NCBI GenBank assembly: GCA_900545805.1
Contig: URAL01000036.1
Coordinates: forward strand, 1-18,407
From: an uncultured Eubacteriales bacterium
GTDB taxonomy: Bacteria; Bacillota; Clostridia; Oscillospirales; Oscillospiraceae
Direction of reading: 5' to 3'
Length of the DNA: 18,407 bases
Each line of letters opens with the position of its first letter. The stretch's first letter is position 1. The notes under the pieces are model-generated. The model worked only from the letters and a program-made list of their open reading frames with translations. It had not been told where the DNA came from and made no database searches. Shown here one piece after another: positions 1-7,366 of the stretch. A program made the translations under genes and the position numbers.

Positions 1-26
1 GGTTGCACTTCGGATGATAGCACGCC

Positions 27-60
27 AGCTCCCCTTACGCAGGGGAGCCAATGGGGTGCG
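27..60. repeat. 34-bp palindrome-containing repeat, copy 1
   Basis: This 34-bp unit recurs at 332-365 in the same orientation with 33 of 34 bases identical (only GAGCC versus GAGTC differs). Each copy holds a short hairpin, CTCCCC ... GGGGAG, followed by a TGGGGTGCG tail. It lies in a gene-free stretch. It resembles the short interspersed palindromic repeats I recall from gut Clostridia genomes, but family membership was not tested. Confidence 0.7.
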
Positions 61-142
61 GCAATTTTACGGCTTCGCCGACACCCTCCCCTCACGCTCC
101 GCTAGGGGAAGGCAATTTGGCGCGGCAAAAACCGTGGGAAAC

Positions 143-220
143 GGGCGGGCAATGCCCGCCCCTACGAATGGGTTTGAGTACCGACCTAGGCCGTAGGGGC
201 GACCATTGGTCGCCCGTTTT
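143..220. repeat. Paired GC-rich hairpins with outer inverted repeat
   Basis: Two hairpins lie about 35 bp apart. The first is GGGCGGGC-AAT-GCCCGCCC (143-161). The second is GGGCGACC-ATT-GGTCGCCC (197-215), followed by GTTTTTTTA. An outer inverted repeat, CCCCTACG at 159-166 and CGTAGGGG at 192-199, links them. The second hairpin plus its T-run could stop + strand transcription entering from the left edge. The paired design suggests a non-coding, MITE-like repeat unit. Confidence 0.6.
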
Positions 221-247
221 TTTATGGTTTCCACAGCACTCTCCGGT

Positions 248-296
248 CGGGCTGACGCAAAAGATATGTTGGTACGATGTAAAAGCGCCTCTGAAA
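248..296 (+). repeat. GCGCCTC-ended interspersed repeat, copy A (divergent)
   Basis: It begins with CGGGCTGACGCAA (248-260), identical to the start of copy B at 430-442, and ends with GCGCCTCTGAAA (285-296). The same end motif closes copies B (467-480), C (15034-15047) and D (17274-17287). The middle of this copy is divergent. Confidence 0.45.
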
Positions 297-306
297 TATG
301 ACATAT

Positions 307-352
307 GACCCCTCAGTCAGCTGACGCTGACAGCTCCCCTTACGCAGGGGAG
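307..352 (-). repeat. Palindromic interspersed repeat
   Basis: Read on the minus strand, this is a GGGGAG hairpin, then AGCTGTCAGCGTCAGCTGAC and a tail CTGAGGGGT. I recall closely similar strings, with variable inner hairpins, scattered through Oscillospiraceae intergenic DNA. It overlaps the second copy of the 34-bp repeat (332-365), so the two are probably parts of one family. It is non-coding. Confidence 0.5.
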
Positions 353-365
353 TCAATGGGGTGCG
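332..365. repeat. 34-bp palindrome-containing repeat, copy 2
   Basis: This is a direct repeat of 27-60, with 33 of 34 bases identical. It overlaps the minus-strand palindromic repeat at 307-352. Confidence 0.7.
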
Positions 366-429
366 CTGCAAATCTGTACCGCACTATTGGGAAGCGGCAG
401 TTTTGCGGTTTTGTCAGCCCCCTCGATAC

Positions 430-480
430 CGGGCTGACGCAAGCACTGTATCAGTACAGTGTCCGTGCGCCTCCGAAAAG
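430..480 (+). repeat. GCGCCTC-ended interspersed repeat, copy B
   Basis: It starts with CGGGCTGACGCAA, as copy A does. It contains a perfect small hairpin, CACTGTA-TCAG-TACAGTG, and ends GTCCGTGCGCCTCCGAAAAG. That tail matches the end of copy D, which reads GTCCGTGCGCCTCTAAAAAG, at 18 of 20 positions. It runs directly into the repeat at 481. Confidence 0.5.
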
Positions 481-561
481 CCTCCCCTGTGTAAGGGGAG
501 GTGGATCGGCCTTGGCCGAGCCGGTGGGGTTGTCTATTCCAATCCGTGCGGCAAAGCCGCA
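481..561. repeat. Three successive small hairpins (repeat element)
   Basis: Three hairpins follow one another: CCTCCCC ... GGGGAGG (481-501), TCGGCC-TT-GGCCGA (506-519) and GTGCGGC-AAA-GCCGCAC (about 547-561). The phrase GCCGGTGGGGTTGTC between the second and third is one I recall as a recurrent tail of Clostridia intergenic repeats. The rest of the gene-free stretch, about 562-654, shows no gene or clear promoter. Confidence 0.55.
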
Positions 562-654
562 CACATATAGCTATCAGCTATCGGCTGTCTGCTTGCACGG
601 CTCGCGCGGCTTTCGCCGCAAAAATGCATATTGATGTGAAATGCGCACAAAATA

Positions 655-689
655 CCTCCGTAGAAAGTTTTACGGAGGTTTTTGTTATG
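655..689 (+). promoter_or_regulatory. Terminator-like hairpin containing the Shine-Dalgarno of the SLH gene
   Basis: The stem is CCTCCGTA (655-662), loop GAAAGTTT, then TACGGAGG (671-678), followed by TTTTTGTT and the start codon ATG at 687-689. The GGAGG Shine-Dalgarno (674-678), eight bases before the ATG, is entirely within the 3' arm. In RNA the hairpin would hide the ribosome binding site and also has the form of an intrinsic terminator. Whether it regulates or is simply read through cannot be told from sequence. Confidence 0.6.
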
Positions 690-1580
690 CGTAAGTACAT
701 TGCGGCGGCGCTGTGCTGCCTTGCGCTGTGTGCGCTCGTCTTCCCTGCCATGGCCGATGCTTCCGCGCCGGTGGCTGAAAATTTCGAGTTTGAGACCTAT
801 CGCGGCGTGTCCTTCGGCGGCAGGCTCGCCGCCGTTGACCCCGACGGCGACGCGCTGAGCTTCGAGATCACGACCCGGCCCAAAAAGGGCACGATAGAGC
901 TCAGTGACGACGGCAGCTTCATCTACTCCCCCGCCGAGGGCAAGCGCGGCCGCGACTACTTCGGCTATAAGGCCGTGGACGCGAACGGCGATCGCTCGCA
1001 GGAGGCGACGGTTATCATCAGGCTCAAAAAGAACAAGTCCGTCAGCTACGTCGACATGGACGGCAGCGCCAGCTATTGCAGCGCGGTGAAGCTCGCCGAG
1101 TGCGGCGCGTTTATCGGCAAGCAGATCGGCGGCGAATACTACTTCGAGCCGCAGAAAACGCTCAGCCGCGGTGAGTTCGTCGCCATGTGCCTGTGTGTCA
1201 CCGGAGCCGACGTGCTGCGCGGCGTGGTCAGCACCGGCTTTACGGACGACGGCAGCATCCCCGACTGGCAGCGCGCCTACGTCGCAAGCGCGGTACGCGA
1301 CGGCGTGGTGAAGGGCAAAAGCGGCGCACAGGGCGCGGTGTTCGACGCGGATAGCGATATAAGCCGTGCCGAGGCCGGAGTCATGCTCGACCGGCTGCTG
1401 AGCCTGACGAATGTAAACTGCGAGAGCTCGGACGCGCTCCCGACCTGGGCCGCGCAGTCGGCGGCGAATCTCGATGCGTGCGGGATAATGCAAAGTGCTG
1501 ACGTCGACAGCGCCGCGCTCACCCGTGCCGAGGCCGCCGATATGCTCGCCGCGGCCATGAACGTGCTCGGCAGGCGTTGA
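687..1580 (+). CDS. Secreted Ig-like / SLH-domain surface protein
   Basis: This is a probable cell-surface protein of 297 residues. Residues 1-25 form a signal peptide (MRKY, a long Ala/Leu/Cys core, then AMADA). Residues about 27-117 form a cadherin/VCBS-like bacterial Ig domain, recognisable by VDPDGDALSFEI, KGTIELSDDGSFIYSPA and DYFGYKAVDANGD. The rest is two to three divergent S-layer homology repeats, with LSRGEF, ISRAEA and LTRAEA in the usual TRAE position. SLH repeats generally bind pyruvylated wall polysaccharide, so the protein is probably wall-attached. The frame is open upstream to 501, but that part runs through repeat DNA with no signal peptide. The ATG at 687 has GGAGG eight bases upstream and begins the signal sequence. 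Base composition is very GC-rich, which leaves a long spurious frame on the other strand. The exact role is unknown. Confidence 0.85.
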   Translation: MRKYIAAALCCLALCALVFPAMADASAPVAENFEFETYRGVSFGGRLAAVDPDGDALSFEITTRPKKGTIELSDDGSFIYSPAEGKRGRDYFGYKAVDANGDRSQEATVIIRLKKNKSVSYVDMDGSASYCSAVKLAECGAFIGKQIGGEYYFEPQKTLSRGEFVAMCLCVTGADVLRGVVSTGFTDDGSIPDWQRAYVASAVRDGVVKGKSGAQGAVFDADSDISRAEAGVMLDRLLSLTNVNCESSDALPTWAAQSAANLDACGIMQSADVDSAALTRAEAADMLAAAMNVLGRR

Positions 1581-1607
1581 AAAACGGAAGGCACAGCCTT
1601 CCGTTTT
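1581..1607. terminator. Bidirectional intrinsic terminator
   Basis: A 12-bp perfect stem, AAAACGGAAGGC and GCCTTCCGTTTT, closes a three-base loop. There is a T-run on each strand, so it can serve both convergent genes: the SLH gene ending at 1580 and rqcH, whose stop lies at 1652. Confidence 0.85.
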
Positions 1608-1651
1608 TCAGCTTTCTCTGTATTCCGCAATGCGGTCAAATACGATCCTTA

Positions 1652-3373
1652 TTATTTCACCCTCAGTTTTTCGGCCAGCGCCTCGTCCGCGGAGGCGGAG
1701 AGGGTGGCGTAGTCTGTGTATATGACCATGCCGGGCAGCGAGCCGGAGGGCTTGCGGACGTTGCGCACCATGGTATAGTCGACCTGCGTTTTGCCGCCGT
1801 CGCGCGCCTGAGAGTAGTAAACGGCAAGCTGCGCCGCCTCCTCGATCGTTTTCTCGGGCGGTGCAACGCCGTCGCAGGAGATGATGACGTGGCTGCCGTG
1901 GACGGTTTTCGTGTGCAGCCAGATATCCGTGCGGCGGGCGGTCTTTGTGGTCAGCTCGTCGTTTTGCGCGTTGCTGCGGCCGACAAGTATCTCAAAGCCG
2001 TCGGTGGAGACAAAGCGCATGGGCCCCTGCTTTTTGCGCTTGCGCTCCTTTGCGCCGCGCTGCTTTTTGATATAGCCCGTGCCGACGAGCTCGGCTTTAA
2101 TTTCGGCAAGATCGTCCTCGGTCTCGGCGCGTTCCGTTTCGTCGAGGACGCTGTTTAAATACTCAAGCTGCCTCTCGCCCTCATAGATAAGCGCCGTGAG
2201 GTGCTGCTCGGCGGTCTTGAGCTTGTTATATTCCCTGAACATCGCAGCGGCGTTATTCTGCGGCGTTTTCAATGGGTCGAGTATTATCGTGCGCTGCGGG
2301 CAGCCCGGCTCGTAATAGTCATCGACGGTAACGGCGCTGTCGCCCTTTTTTACGCGGTAGAGGTTTGCCGTCAGGAGCTCCGCATTGCGGCGTATCCCGT
2401 CGCGTTCGGAGCATTTTTGCAGCTCCTGACGCTGGAGGCCGAGCTTTCGCGCTATGCGGTCGCGCACGGTTTTGACGCGGTGGCTGAGCTCCCTTGAGCG
2501 TCTGCGGCGGCGCTCGAGCGTGTCGCGCTTTGAGTAGTACGCATCCAGAAGCTCGGAGAAGCTTTCAAACTCGCGCACATCGTACACTCCGGCATACTGC
2601 CTAAGCTGCATGAAGGAATATTCCTTCGGCTTTCCGTCCTCGGTAAGCAGCACCGGCGTGAGCTCCCCTGCCCTGACGCTGTCCAAAAACGCGCCTATCG
2701 CCTCGGGCAGCAATGCGGCGTTATCCCTGCTGCGGCAGGCAAGCTCGCGGCAGATAAGCGGCGAGAGCCCCGAAAAGCAGTCCATAATGCGCTTATCCGC
2801 ACTTTTGCCCGTGTCGGATGCGTACAGCGCCTGCGCTATCTCCTCCTGCGAAAGGTCAAACACAAGCGGCTTACGCTGCTTGGGCGGCAGGCGGTAGATC
2901 ATGCCGGGCAGCATTCTGCGCTCGGCGTCGCCGCCGTAATCCATGCGGCGCAGGCAGTCTATAATTCGTCCGTCAGAGCCAATGAGCACAAGGTTTGAGC
3001 TTCTGCCCATGAGTTCAATGGCAAGACGCAGATCTACATTGTCGCCAAGCTCGTTGCGAGATGTTATGTTAACTATGGCAAGGCGCTCCCAGTCCGGCTG
3101 CTCTATGGCCTCGATCCTGCCGCCGGTGAGATATTTGCGAAGCAGCATGCAGAACATCGGCGGCTCTGCGGGATTTTCAAAGCTCAGGCGCGTCTGCTGG
3201 AGCCTCCCGCTGCCGGCGCCCGCATCGATGAGAAGACGCAGGCTCTCAGCACCGCGAACAGACAGGACGATCTTATCGCGCTCGGGCTGCTGAACCTTGT
3301 CTATCCTTGCACCGATTATTTTCGGGCGAAGCTCGGCTATTATTCCCGATAAAAGTATTGCATCAAGCGCCAT
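1652..3373 (-). CDS. rqcH: Ribosome quality control factor RqcH (NFACT family)
   Basis: RqcH binds 50S subunits carrying stalled peptidyl-tRNA and recruits alanyl-tRNA to add a C-terminal poly-alanine degradation tag; older names are FbpA or YloA fibronectin-binding protein. The protein has 573 residues, normal for the family. The NFACT-N domain includes ENPAEPPMFCMLLRKYL (about 66-82) and MGRSSNLVLI. A basic coiled-coil middle region follows. The C-terminal NFACT-R domain has GFEILVGRSNAQNDELTT and DIWLHTKTVHGSHVII. The Asp-Arg pair needed for alanine tailing in the Bacillus protein (D97-R98, from memory) appears as Glu96-Arg97. The chosen ATG (3371-3373) has GGAGG six bases upstream; ATGs at 3379 and 3406 lack that spacing. 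The start overlaps the end of mrnC by 11 bp, suggesting translational coupling. Confidence 0.93.
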   Translation of the reverse strand: MALDAILLSGIIAELRPKIIGARIDKVQQPERDKIVLSVRGAESLRLLIDAGAGSGRLQQTRLSFENPAEPPMFCMLLRKYLTGGRIEAIEQPDWERLAIVNITSRNELGDNVDLRLAIELMGRSSNLVLIGSDGRIIDCLRRMDYGGDAERRMLPGMIYRLPPKQRKPLVFDLSQEEIAQALYASDTGKSADKRIMDCFSGLSPLICRELACRSRDNAALLPEAIGAFLDSVRAGELTPVLLTEDGKPKEYSFMQLRQYAGVYDVREFESFSELLDAYYSKRDTLERRRRRSRELSHRVKTVRDRIARKLGLQRQELQKCSERDGIRRNAELLTANLYRVKKGDSAVTVDDYYEPGCPQRTIILDPLKTPQNNAAAMFREYNKLKTAEQHLTALIYEGERQLEYLNSVLDETERAETEDDLAEIKAELVGTGYIKKQRGAKERKRKKQGPMRFVSTDGFEILVGRSNAQNDELTTKTARRTDIWLHTKTVHGSHVIISCDGVAPPEKTIEEAAQLAVYYSQARDGGKTQVDYTMVRNVRKPSGSLPGMVIYTDYATLSASADEALAEKLRVK

Positions 3374-3776
3374 GACCATCCTCCACGCATACGGCGTACA
3401 GCTCATTTATACGCTGCGTTTTTCCTTGAAGATACAGCCATCCGAACAGAGCCTCAAGCCCGGTCGCCGTATGATACTGCGCAATATCGGCCTTGTGCGG
3501 CACAGAATTTACCTTGGCGTTTCGACCGCGCTTATAGATATATTTTTCGTCGTCCGTCAAATGCGGCAGAAGCCTCTCGGCAGCCTCGGCCTGAGCCGGG
3601 GCATTTACGATGGCGACGGTCTTTTTGTGAAGCTCGGTGACCTTTTTATTGCCGCCGGCGCACAGCATCGTGCGCGTTAAAAGCTCATATACGCCGTCGC
3701 CTATATGCGCAAGGCCGAGCATGCTTATGCTGTTTATATCGCCCACATCCATCTGCGGGCAGAAATAATCCTTCAT
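3363..3776 (-). CDS. mrnC: Mini-ribonuclease III
   Basis: Mini-III is a dimeric double-strand RNase made of an RNase III catalytic domain without the dsRNA-binding domain; in Bacillus it trims 23S rRNA precursor ends. The 137-residue length fits. The signature AHIGDGVYELLTR (about 23-35) carries the catalytic Asp27 and Glu31, and ATGLEALFGWLYL (about 104-116) holds the second acidic residue, Glu108. The start has AGGTGA a few bases upstream. The gene is better known beside cysS; here it lies between ftsK and rqcH and overlaps rqcH by 11 bp, which places rRNA maturation and ribosome rescue in one transcript. Confidence 0.92.
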   Translation of the reverse strand: MKDYFCPQMDVGDINSISMLGLAHIGDGVYELLTRTMLCAGGNKKVTELHKKTVAIVNAPAQAEAAERLLPHLTDDEKYIYKRGRNAKVNSVPHKADIAQYHTATGLEALFGWLYLQGKTQRINELYAVCVEDGHGA

Positions 3777-3800
3777 AGTATCACCTGTGTAAACCTAAAT

Positions 3801-3828
3801 AAGGCGGTTACATTATGTTAACCGCCTT
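3801..3828 (-). terminator. Possible terminator or attenuator after ftsK
   Basis: A 10-bp perfect stem, AAGGCGGTTA and TAACCGCCTT, lies between the ftsK stop (3835) and the mrnC start (3776). On the minus strand it is followed by the weak T-tract ATTTAGGTTT, so termination would be partial. mrnC and rqcH are on the same strand beyond it. Confidence 0.5.
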
Positions 3829-3834
3829 AGTCTC

Positions 3835-6408
3835 TTATATATCGTCTGTCTCGTCGTTAAACTCTGTCTGAATTTGCAGAATTTCCGTGGGTGCCGTGCC
3901 CTGCGTCGTCTGCATTTCAAGCCACTGATCGCGCGTTATGAGTATCTGACGCGGCTTCGAGCCCTCGAAGGGGCCGATGATGCCCATCTCCTCCATCTGA
4001 TCGACTATACGCGCAGCTCTCGAGTAGCCGAGCTTTAATCGGCGCTGTAGCATGGAAACCGAGGCCTGCTTGGTGTCGAAGATAACATCGACCGCCTGGG
4101 GCAAGAGCTCGTCATATTCGGGCTTTCCGGCAGACTCGTCATCGTCATTGCGCCCTTTGCCGTTTGCTCCCTTATCCTCGGCGGCCTTTTCGATCTGTGC
4201 CATGACGTCCTCGCTGTATTGCGCGGTGGACTGGCGCTTTATAAACTGAACGATCTGGTCGCGCTCCTCGTCGCTGACAAACGCTCCCTGAACGCGCAGG
4301 GGCTTGCCGCAGCCTATGGGGGCGTAGAGCATATCGCCCATGCCGATGAGCTTTTCCGCTCCGGCGTTATCGAGGATAATTCGGCTTTCGAGCGCGGAGG
4401 AGACGGCAAACGCTATGCGGCTGGGGATGTTGGCCTTCATAAGGCCGGTTATGACGTCAGCCGACGGACGCTGCGTTGCGATAACAAGATGCATACCGGC
4501 GGCACGACCCATCTGCGCCACGCGGCAAATGCTCTCCTCAACGTCCTTGGACGCGACGAGCATAAGGTCCGCCAGCTCGTCGATGACTACGACTATGCTC
4601 GGCATCTTGGGCTGGTCGTTTTCGAGCAGGTGCTCGTTATACGCCTCAAGGCTTCTCACTCCGAGCTCGGAAAACAGCCTGTAGCGCTTAAGCATTTCCG
4701 TTACCGCCCACTGGAGCGCACCGGCGGCCTTTTTCGGGTCGGTAACGACCGGGATATACAGATGCGGAATGCCGTTATAAACGCCTAGCTCGACCATCTT
4801 TGGGTCGATCATTATGAGCTTGACCTCGTCGGGGTCTGCCTTATACAGAAGGCTTATGATAAGCGAGTTCATGCACACAGACTTGCCCGAGCCCGTGGTG
4901 CCCGCAATAAGCAGGTGCGGAAGCTTCGAGATATTGCCGACGACAGCCTGTCCGGCAATGTCCTTACCGATGGCAAAGCTGAGCTTTGACTTGGATGAGG
5001 CAAAGCGCGGCGAGTCAATTATATCGCGCAGGTAAACTGTGCTTATTATCTTATTGGGAACCTCTATACCGACTGTGGATATTTTATCCGGGATCGGGGC
5101 TATACGGACGCTGACGACACCGAGGGCAAGCGCTATATCACCTGCCAAATTCGTCAGTCTGCTGAGCTTCACGCCCTGGTCAAGCTCAATATCGTATCTT
5201 GTGACCGTAGGGCCGCGGGTGGTATCAACTATTCTTGCCGATACGCCGAAGCTCTTTATGGTGCTTTCAAGGCGCTCGCGGTTCGTGCGCAGCTCATCTG
5301 CCGAATTGTCGGCGACGGTGTGGCCCTTCTTGAGCAGGAATATAGGAGGCTTTTCGTACTCTCCCTCACTCGTTGCCGATTCAATAGCTGTTCGTATGGC
5401 CTCTGTCTCCGCTGCTACCTCGGCGGCGGTGGCTTTTTTCGGGGGATCTGAAACCGCGCCGGTCTTGACCTCTCCGTCACCGCTGAGCCTGACGGCGGAA
5501 ATGCCCGTCATGGCCTCGACCTCCTCTATAGTCAATGGCTCGACCTCTATATTGTCGGGAGCAAGGGGCTTTGACTTTTCAGCCTTTTTTCCGAAAAGCC
5601 CTCCGGCTTTTTTAGGCGCGGGCTCGTCCTTAACGGTAGGTTCTTCGGATGCAGGTGTTTTTTTGGTAAACGCCGGCTCATCGTCGAGCGGGATATCTAT
5701 AGCATGGCGGCGAGTCTTTTTGACCTGCTCGGCAGTCTCCGCTGACTCGGTTTCGGACTCGGCTATAGCCGCAGCCTTTGCAGGCTTCTTTTCGGATTTT
5801 TCAGAGCTGCCGGCACTGAAGAAAGCAATAAGCTTCTTCGGCGTTACGCTCAATGCCGCCAGAATGAAGAATATAAGCGCCAAAAGCAGCAGTATGGCAG
5901 CGCCGTAAATACTGAAGGCCTTTTCCAGAGCAAAGGCTATGAGCGTTCCGAGAACGCCGGCGCAGAGCATGCTCTTGCCTCCTGCGTAGAGCACCGAGAA
6001 CAGCTCGCCCACGCCGCTGAGATTATCGACAACGACCTGAGACAGCAGGAGATTCACAAGCGAGCCCGCCAAAAGCGGCAGCAGCAGCGCCGCAGTAAGG
6101 CGCCATGCGCATGGCTCGTCCCTGCGAAAGCCGAGAATATATGCCGCCAGCAGGAACACCGGAGCGCAGATCCAGAAGCCGTAACCGAACAGGCCCTTTA
6201 AAAGCGCGCACAGCCAGCCGACGACGACGCCGTCGTGCGCGAATATCCCGATGGCAACGAGCACCGCGGCAAACAGAAAGCACACCGCGGCTATGATGCG
6301 CTGAACGGAGCTATCCTCCGAGGACGTATTTGAGGGCTTTTTTGCCTTTGTTGACGTCTGCTTTTGGCCGGAACTATTCTTTTTTTTCTTCGTAGAGGTC
6401 TGAGCCAT
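3835..6408 (-). CDS. ftsK: DNA translocase FtsK/SpoIIIE
   Basis: This is a membrane-anchored hexameric motor that pumps double-stranded DNA through the division or sporulation septum. The 857-residue protein starts with a Lys/Ser-rich cytoplasmic stretch, then four to five hydrophobic segments (about 36-190), then a low-complexity acidic and Ala-rich linker (about 200-350). The alpha/beta region is seen in TTRGPTVTRYDI and IPDKISTVGIEVPN. The RecA-like motor has Walker A GTTGSGKS (503-510) and Walker B VVVIDELADL (Asp610). The C-terminal gamma winged-helix domain contains SVSMLQRRLKLGYSRAARIVDQMEEMGII, which in relatives reads polar DNA guide sequences. It lies 21 bp downstream of uppP in the same direction. 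The sequence does not decide between an FtsK and a SpoIIIE role, although tepA nearby matches the Bacillus tepA-spoIIIE order. Confidence 0.95.
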   Translation of the reverse strand: MAQTSTKKKKNSSGQKQTSTKAKKPSNTSSEDSSVQRIIAAVCFLFAAVLVAIGIFAHDGVVVGWLCALLKGLFGYGFWICAPVFLLAAYILGFRRDEPCAWRLTAALLLPLLAGSLVNLLLSQVVVDNLSGVGELFSVLYAGGKSMLCAGVLGTLIAFALEKAFSIYGAAILLLLALIFFILAALSVTPKKLIAFFSAGSSEKSEKKPAKAAAIAESETESAETAEQVKKTRRHAIDIPLDDEPAFTKKTPASEEPTVKDEPAPKKAGGLFGKKAEKSKPLAPDNIEVEPLTIEEVEAMTGISAVRLSGDGEVKTGAVSDPPKKATAAEVAAETEAIRTAIESATSEGEYEKPPIFLLKKGHTVADNSADELRTNRERLESTIKSFGVSARIVDTTRGPTVTRYDIELDQGVKLSRLTNLAGDIALALGVVSVRIAPIPDKISTVGIEVPNKIISTVYLRDIIDSPRFASSKSKLSFAIGKDIAGQAVVGNISKLPHLLIAGTTGSGKSVCMNSLIISLLYKADPDEVKLIMIDPKMVELGVYNGIPHLYIPVVTDPKKAAGALQWAVTEMLKRYRLFSELGVRSLEAYNEHLLENDQPKMPSIVVVIDELADLMLVASKDVEESICRVAQMGRAAGMHLVIATQRPSADVITGLMKANIPSRIAFAVSSALESRIILDNAGAEKLIGMGDMLYAPIGCGKPLRVQGAFVSDEERDQIVQFIKRQSTAQYSEDVMAQIEKAAEDKGANGKGRNDDDESAGKPEYDELLPQAVDVIFDTKQASVSMLQRRLKLGYSRAARIVDQMEEMGIIGPFEGSKPRQILITRDQWLEMQTTQGTAPTEILQIQTEFNDETDDI

Positions 6409-6429
6409 TATTAAGCTTACCTGCCTTTA

Positions 6430-7266
6430 TCAGAATATGAGAGAGAGGATTATCGTCAGCACACCGACTACCCAGCAGTAGTAGGAAAATCCGCCGAAGC
6501 GCGTCCTGCGGGCTATCATGCGCAGAAGTCCGATGGACAAAACGCCGGAGATCATGGCGGCGATCATACCGAACAGATACGCCGGAATAAGTGATGGATC
6601 GATGCCGGTTTTAAGCGCATCTATAAGCTCAATAAGCGTTGCGCCAAGTACGGCCGGGATACTCATTAAAAGCGAGAACTTGACGGCATAGCTGCGGTCA
6701 TGCCCCGTTGCGATGCCGGCGGTTATTGTAGTGCCCGAACGGGAAAGACCCGGCAGCGTCGCAACGCACTGGCACAGACCGATTATAAGTGCGTCGGTAA
6801 ACAGCATGTTCTTCTCGGTCTTAGTGCCCTTGGACATTTTATCGGCAACAAGGAGCATACAGCCGGTCAAAATGAGAGCTATGCCGACATAGACCGTCGA
6901 ATTTGAAAGCGCCTCTATGTATTTATGCACCGGCAGGATAAGCACCAGCGGCAGCGTCGCGACGATTATCAGCATGAAAAGTCGCGCCTCGGGAAATCTT
7001 CTGCGGCGGCCGTCAGAGTCGATAGCTCTGCCTGAGAACATGTCGATCGTCTGAGTGAACATTGCTTTTATATCACCCCAGTACATAAAGCAGATCGCGA
7101 TAAGCGTTCCGAAGTGCAGCAGAACGTCAAAGAACATGTGGCTGCCGCCGAGATCGGACATGTTGAACAGGTTATGCAGGATAGCGAGGTGACCTGAGCT
7201 CGATATGGGCAGAAATTCCGCAACGCCCTGAACCAGACCGAGGATTATGGCATCCAGTATGCTCAT
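6430..7266 (-). CDS. uppP: Undecaprenyl-diphosphatase UppP (BacA family)
   Basis: This integral membrane enzyme hydrolyses undecaprenyl diphosphate to the monophosphate, recycling the lipid carrier for peptidoglycan and other wall polymers; it can confer bacitracin tolerance. The length of 278 residues is normal. Both family signatures are intact: EFLPISSSGH (17-26), containing the catalytic Glu17 region, and LPGLSRSGTT (171-180) with Arg176. About seven to eight hydrophobic segments follow. CAGGAGA lies ahead of the ATG. It has a promoter in the short gap after tepA and is followed 21 bp later by ftsK, so the two are probably co-transcribed. Confidence 0.95.
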   Translation of the reverse strand: MSILDAIILGLVQGVAEFLPISSSGHLAILHNLFNMSDLGGSHMFFDVLLHFGTLIAICFMYWGDIKAMFTQTIDMFSGRAIDSDGRRRRFPEARLFMLIIVATLPLVLILPVHKYIEALSNSTVYVGIALILTGCMLLVADKMSKGTKTEKNMLFTDALIIGLCQCVATLPGLSRSGTTITAGIATGHDRSYAVKFSLLMSIPAVLGATLIELIDALKTGIDPSLIPAYLFGMIAAMISGVLSIGLLRMIARRTRFGGFSYYCWVVGVLTIILSLIF

Positions 7267-7319
7267 ATATTTATCTCCTGTGTGGGTATTTTCAGATGTT
7301 ATGTATACTTAACTTTTTT

Positions 7320-7348
7320 ATTTTATCATATAATGTATTAAAAGGCAA
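7320..7348 (-). promoter_or_regulatory. Sigma-A-type promoter for uppP-ftsK
   Basis: On the minus strand, -35 TTGCCT (7343-7348) and -10 TAAAAT (7320-7325) are separated by exactly 17 bp, in an AT-rich gap about 55 bp ahead of the uppP start. The -35 overlaps the 3' arm of the hairpin that ends tepA. Confidence 0.55.
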
Positions 7349-7366
7349 GCACTCAATGTGCCCGCC
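7340..7366 (-). terminator. Hairpin overlapping the tepA stop codon
   Basis: On the minus strand, GGCGGGCAC, loop ATTGA, GTGCTTGCC form a 9-bp stem with two G-U pairs, followed by TTTTAAT. The tepA stop codon TGA lies in the loop. The T-run is short, so it may be a partial terminator between tepA and uppP. Confidence 0.5.

Noticed and set aside
1..560. CRISPR array
   Set aside because: The repeats are unequal in spacing and kind, have no uniform spacers, and no cas gene is present.
501..686. Upstream extension of the SLH gene frame
   Set aside because: It reads through palindromic repeat DNA and would bury the signal peptide; the ATG at 687 has a proper SD.
534..1493. Long minus-strand open frame (319 codons) opposite the SLH gene
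   Set aside because: It is the antisense of a strongly GC-biased real gene, has no ribosome binding site or recognisable domain, and runs into repeat DNA.
4219..5908. Several plus-strand frames of 65-289 codons across ftsK and similar ones across other minus-strand genes
   Set aside because: All lie antisense to genes with clear conserved domains and lack ribosome binding sites.
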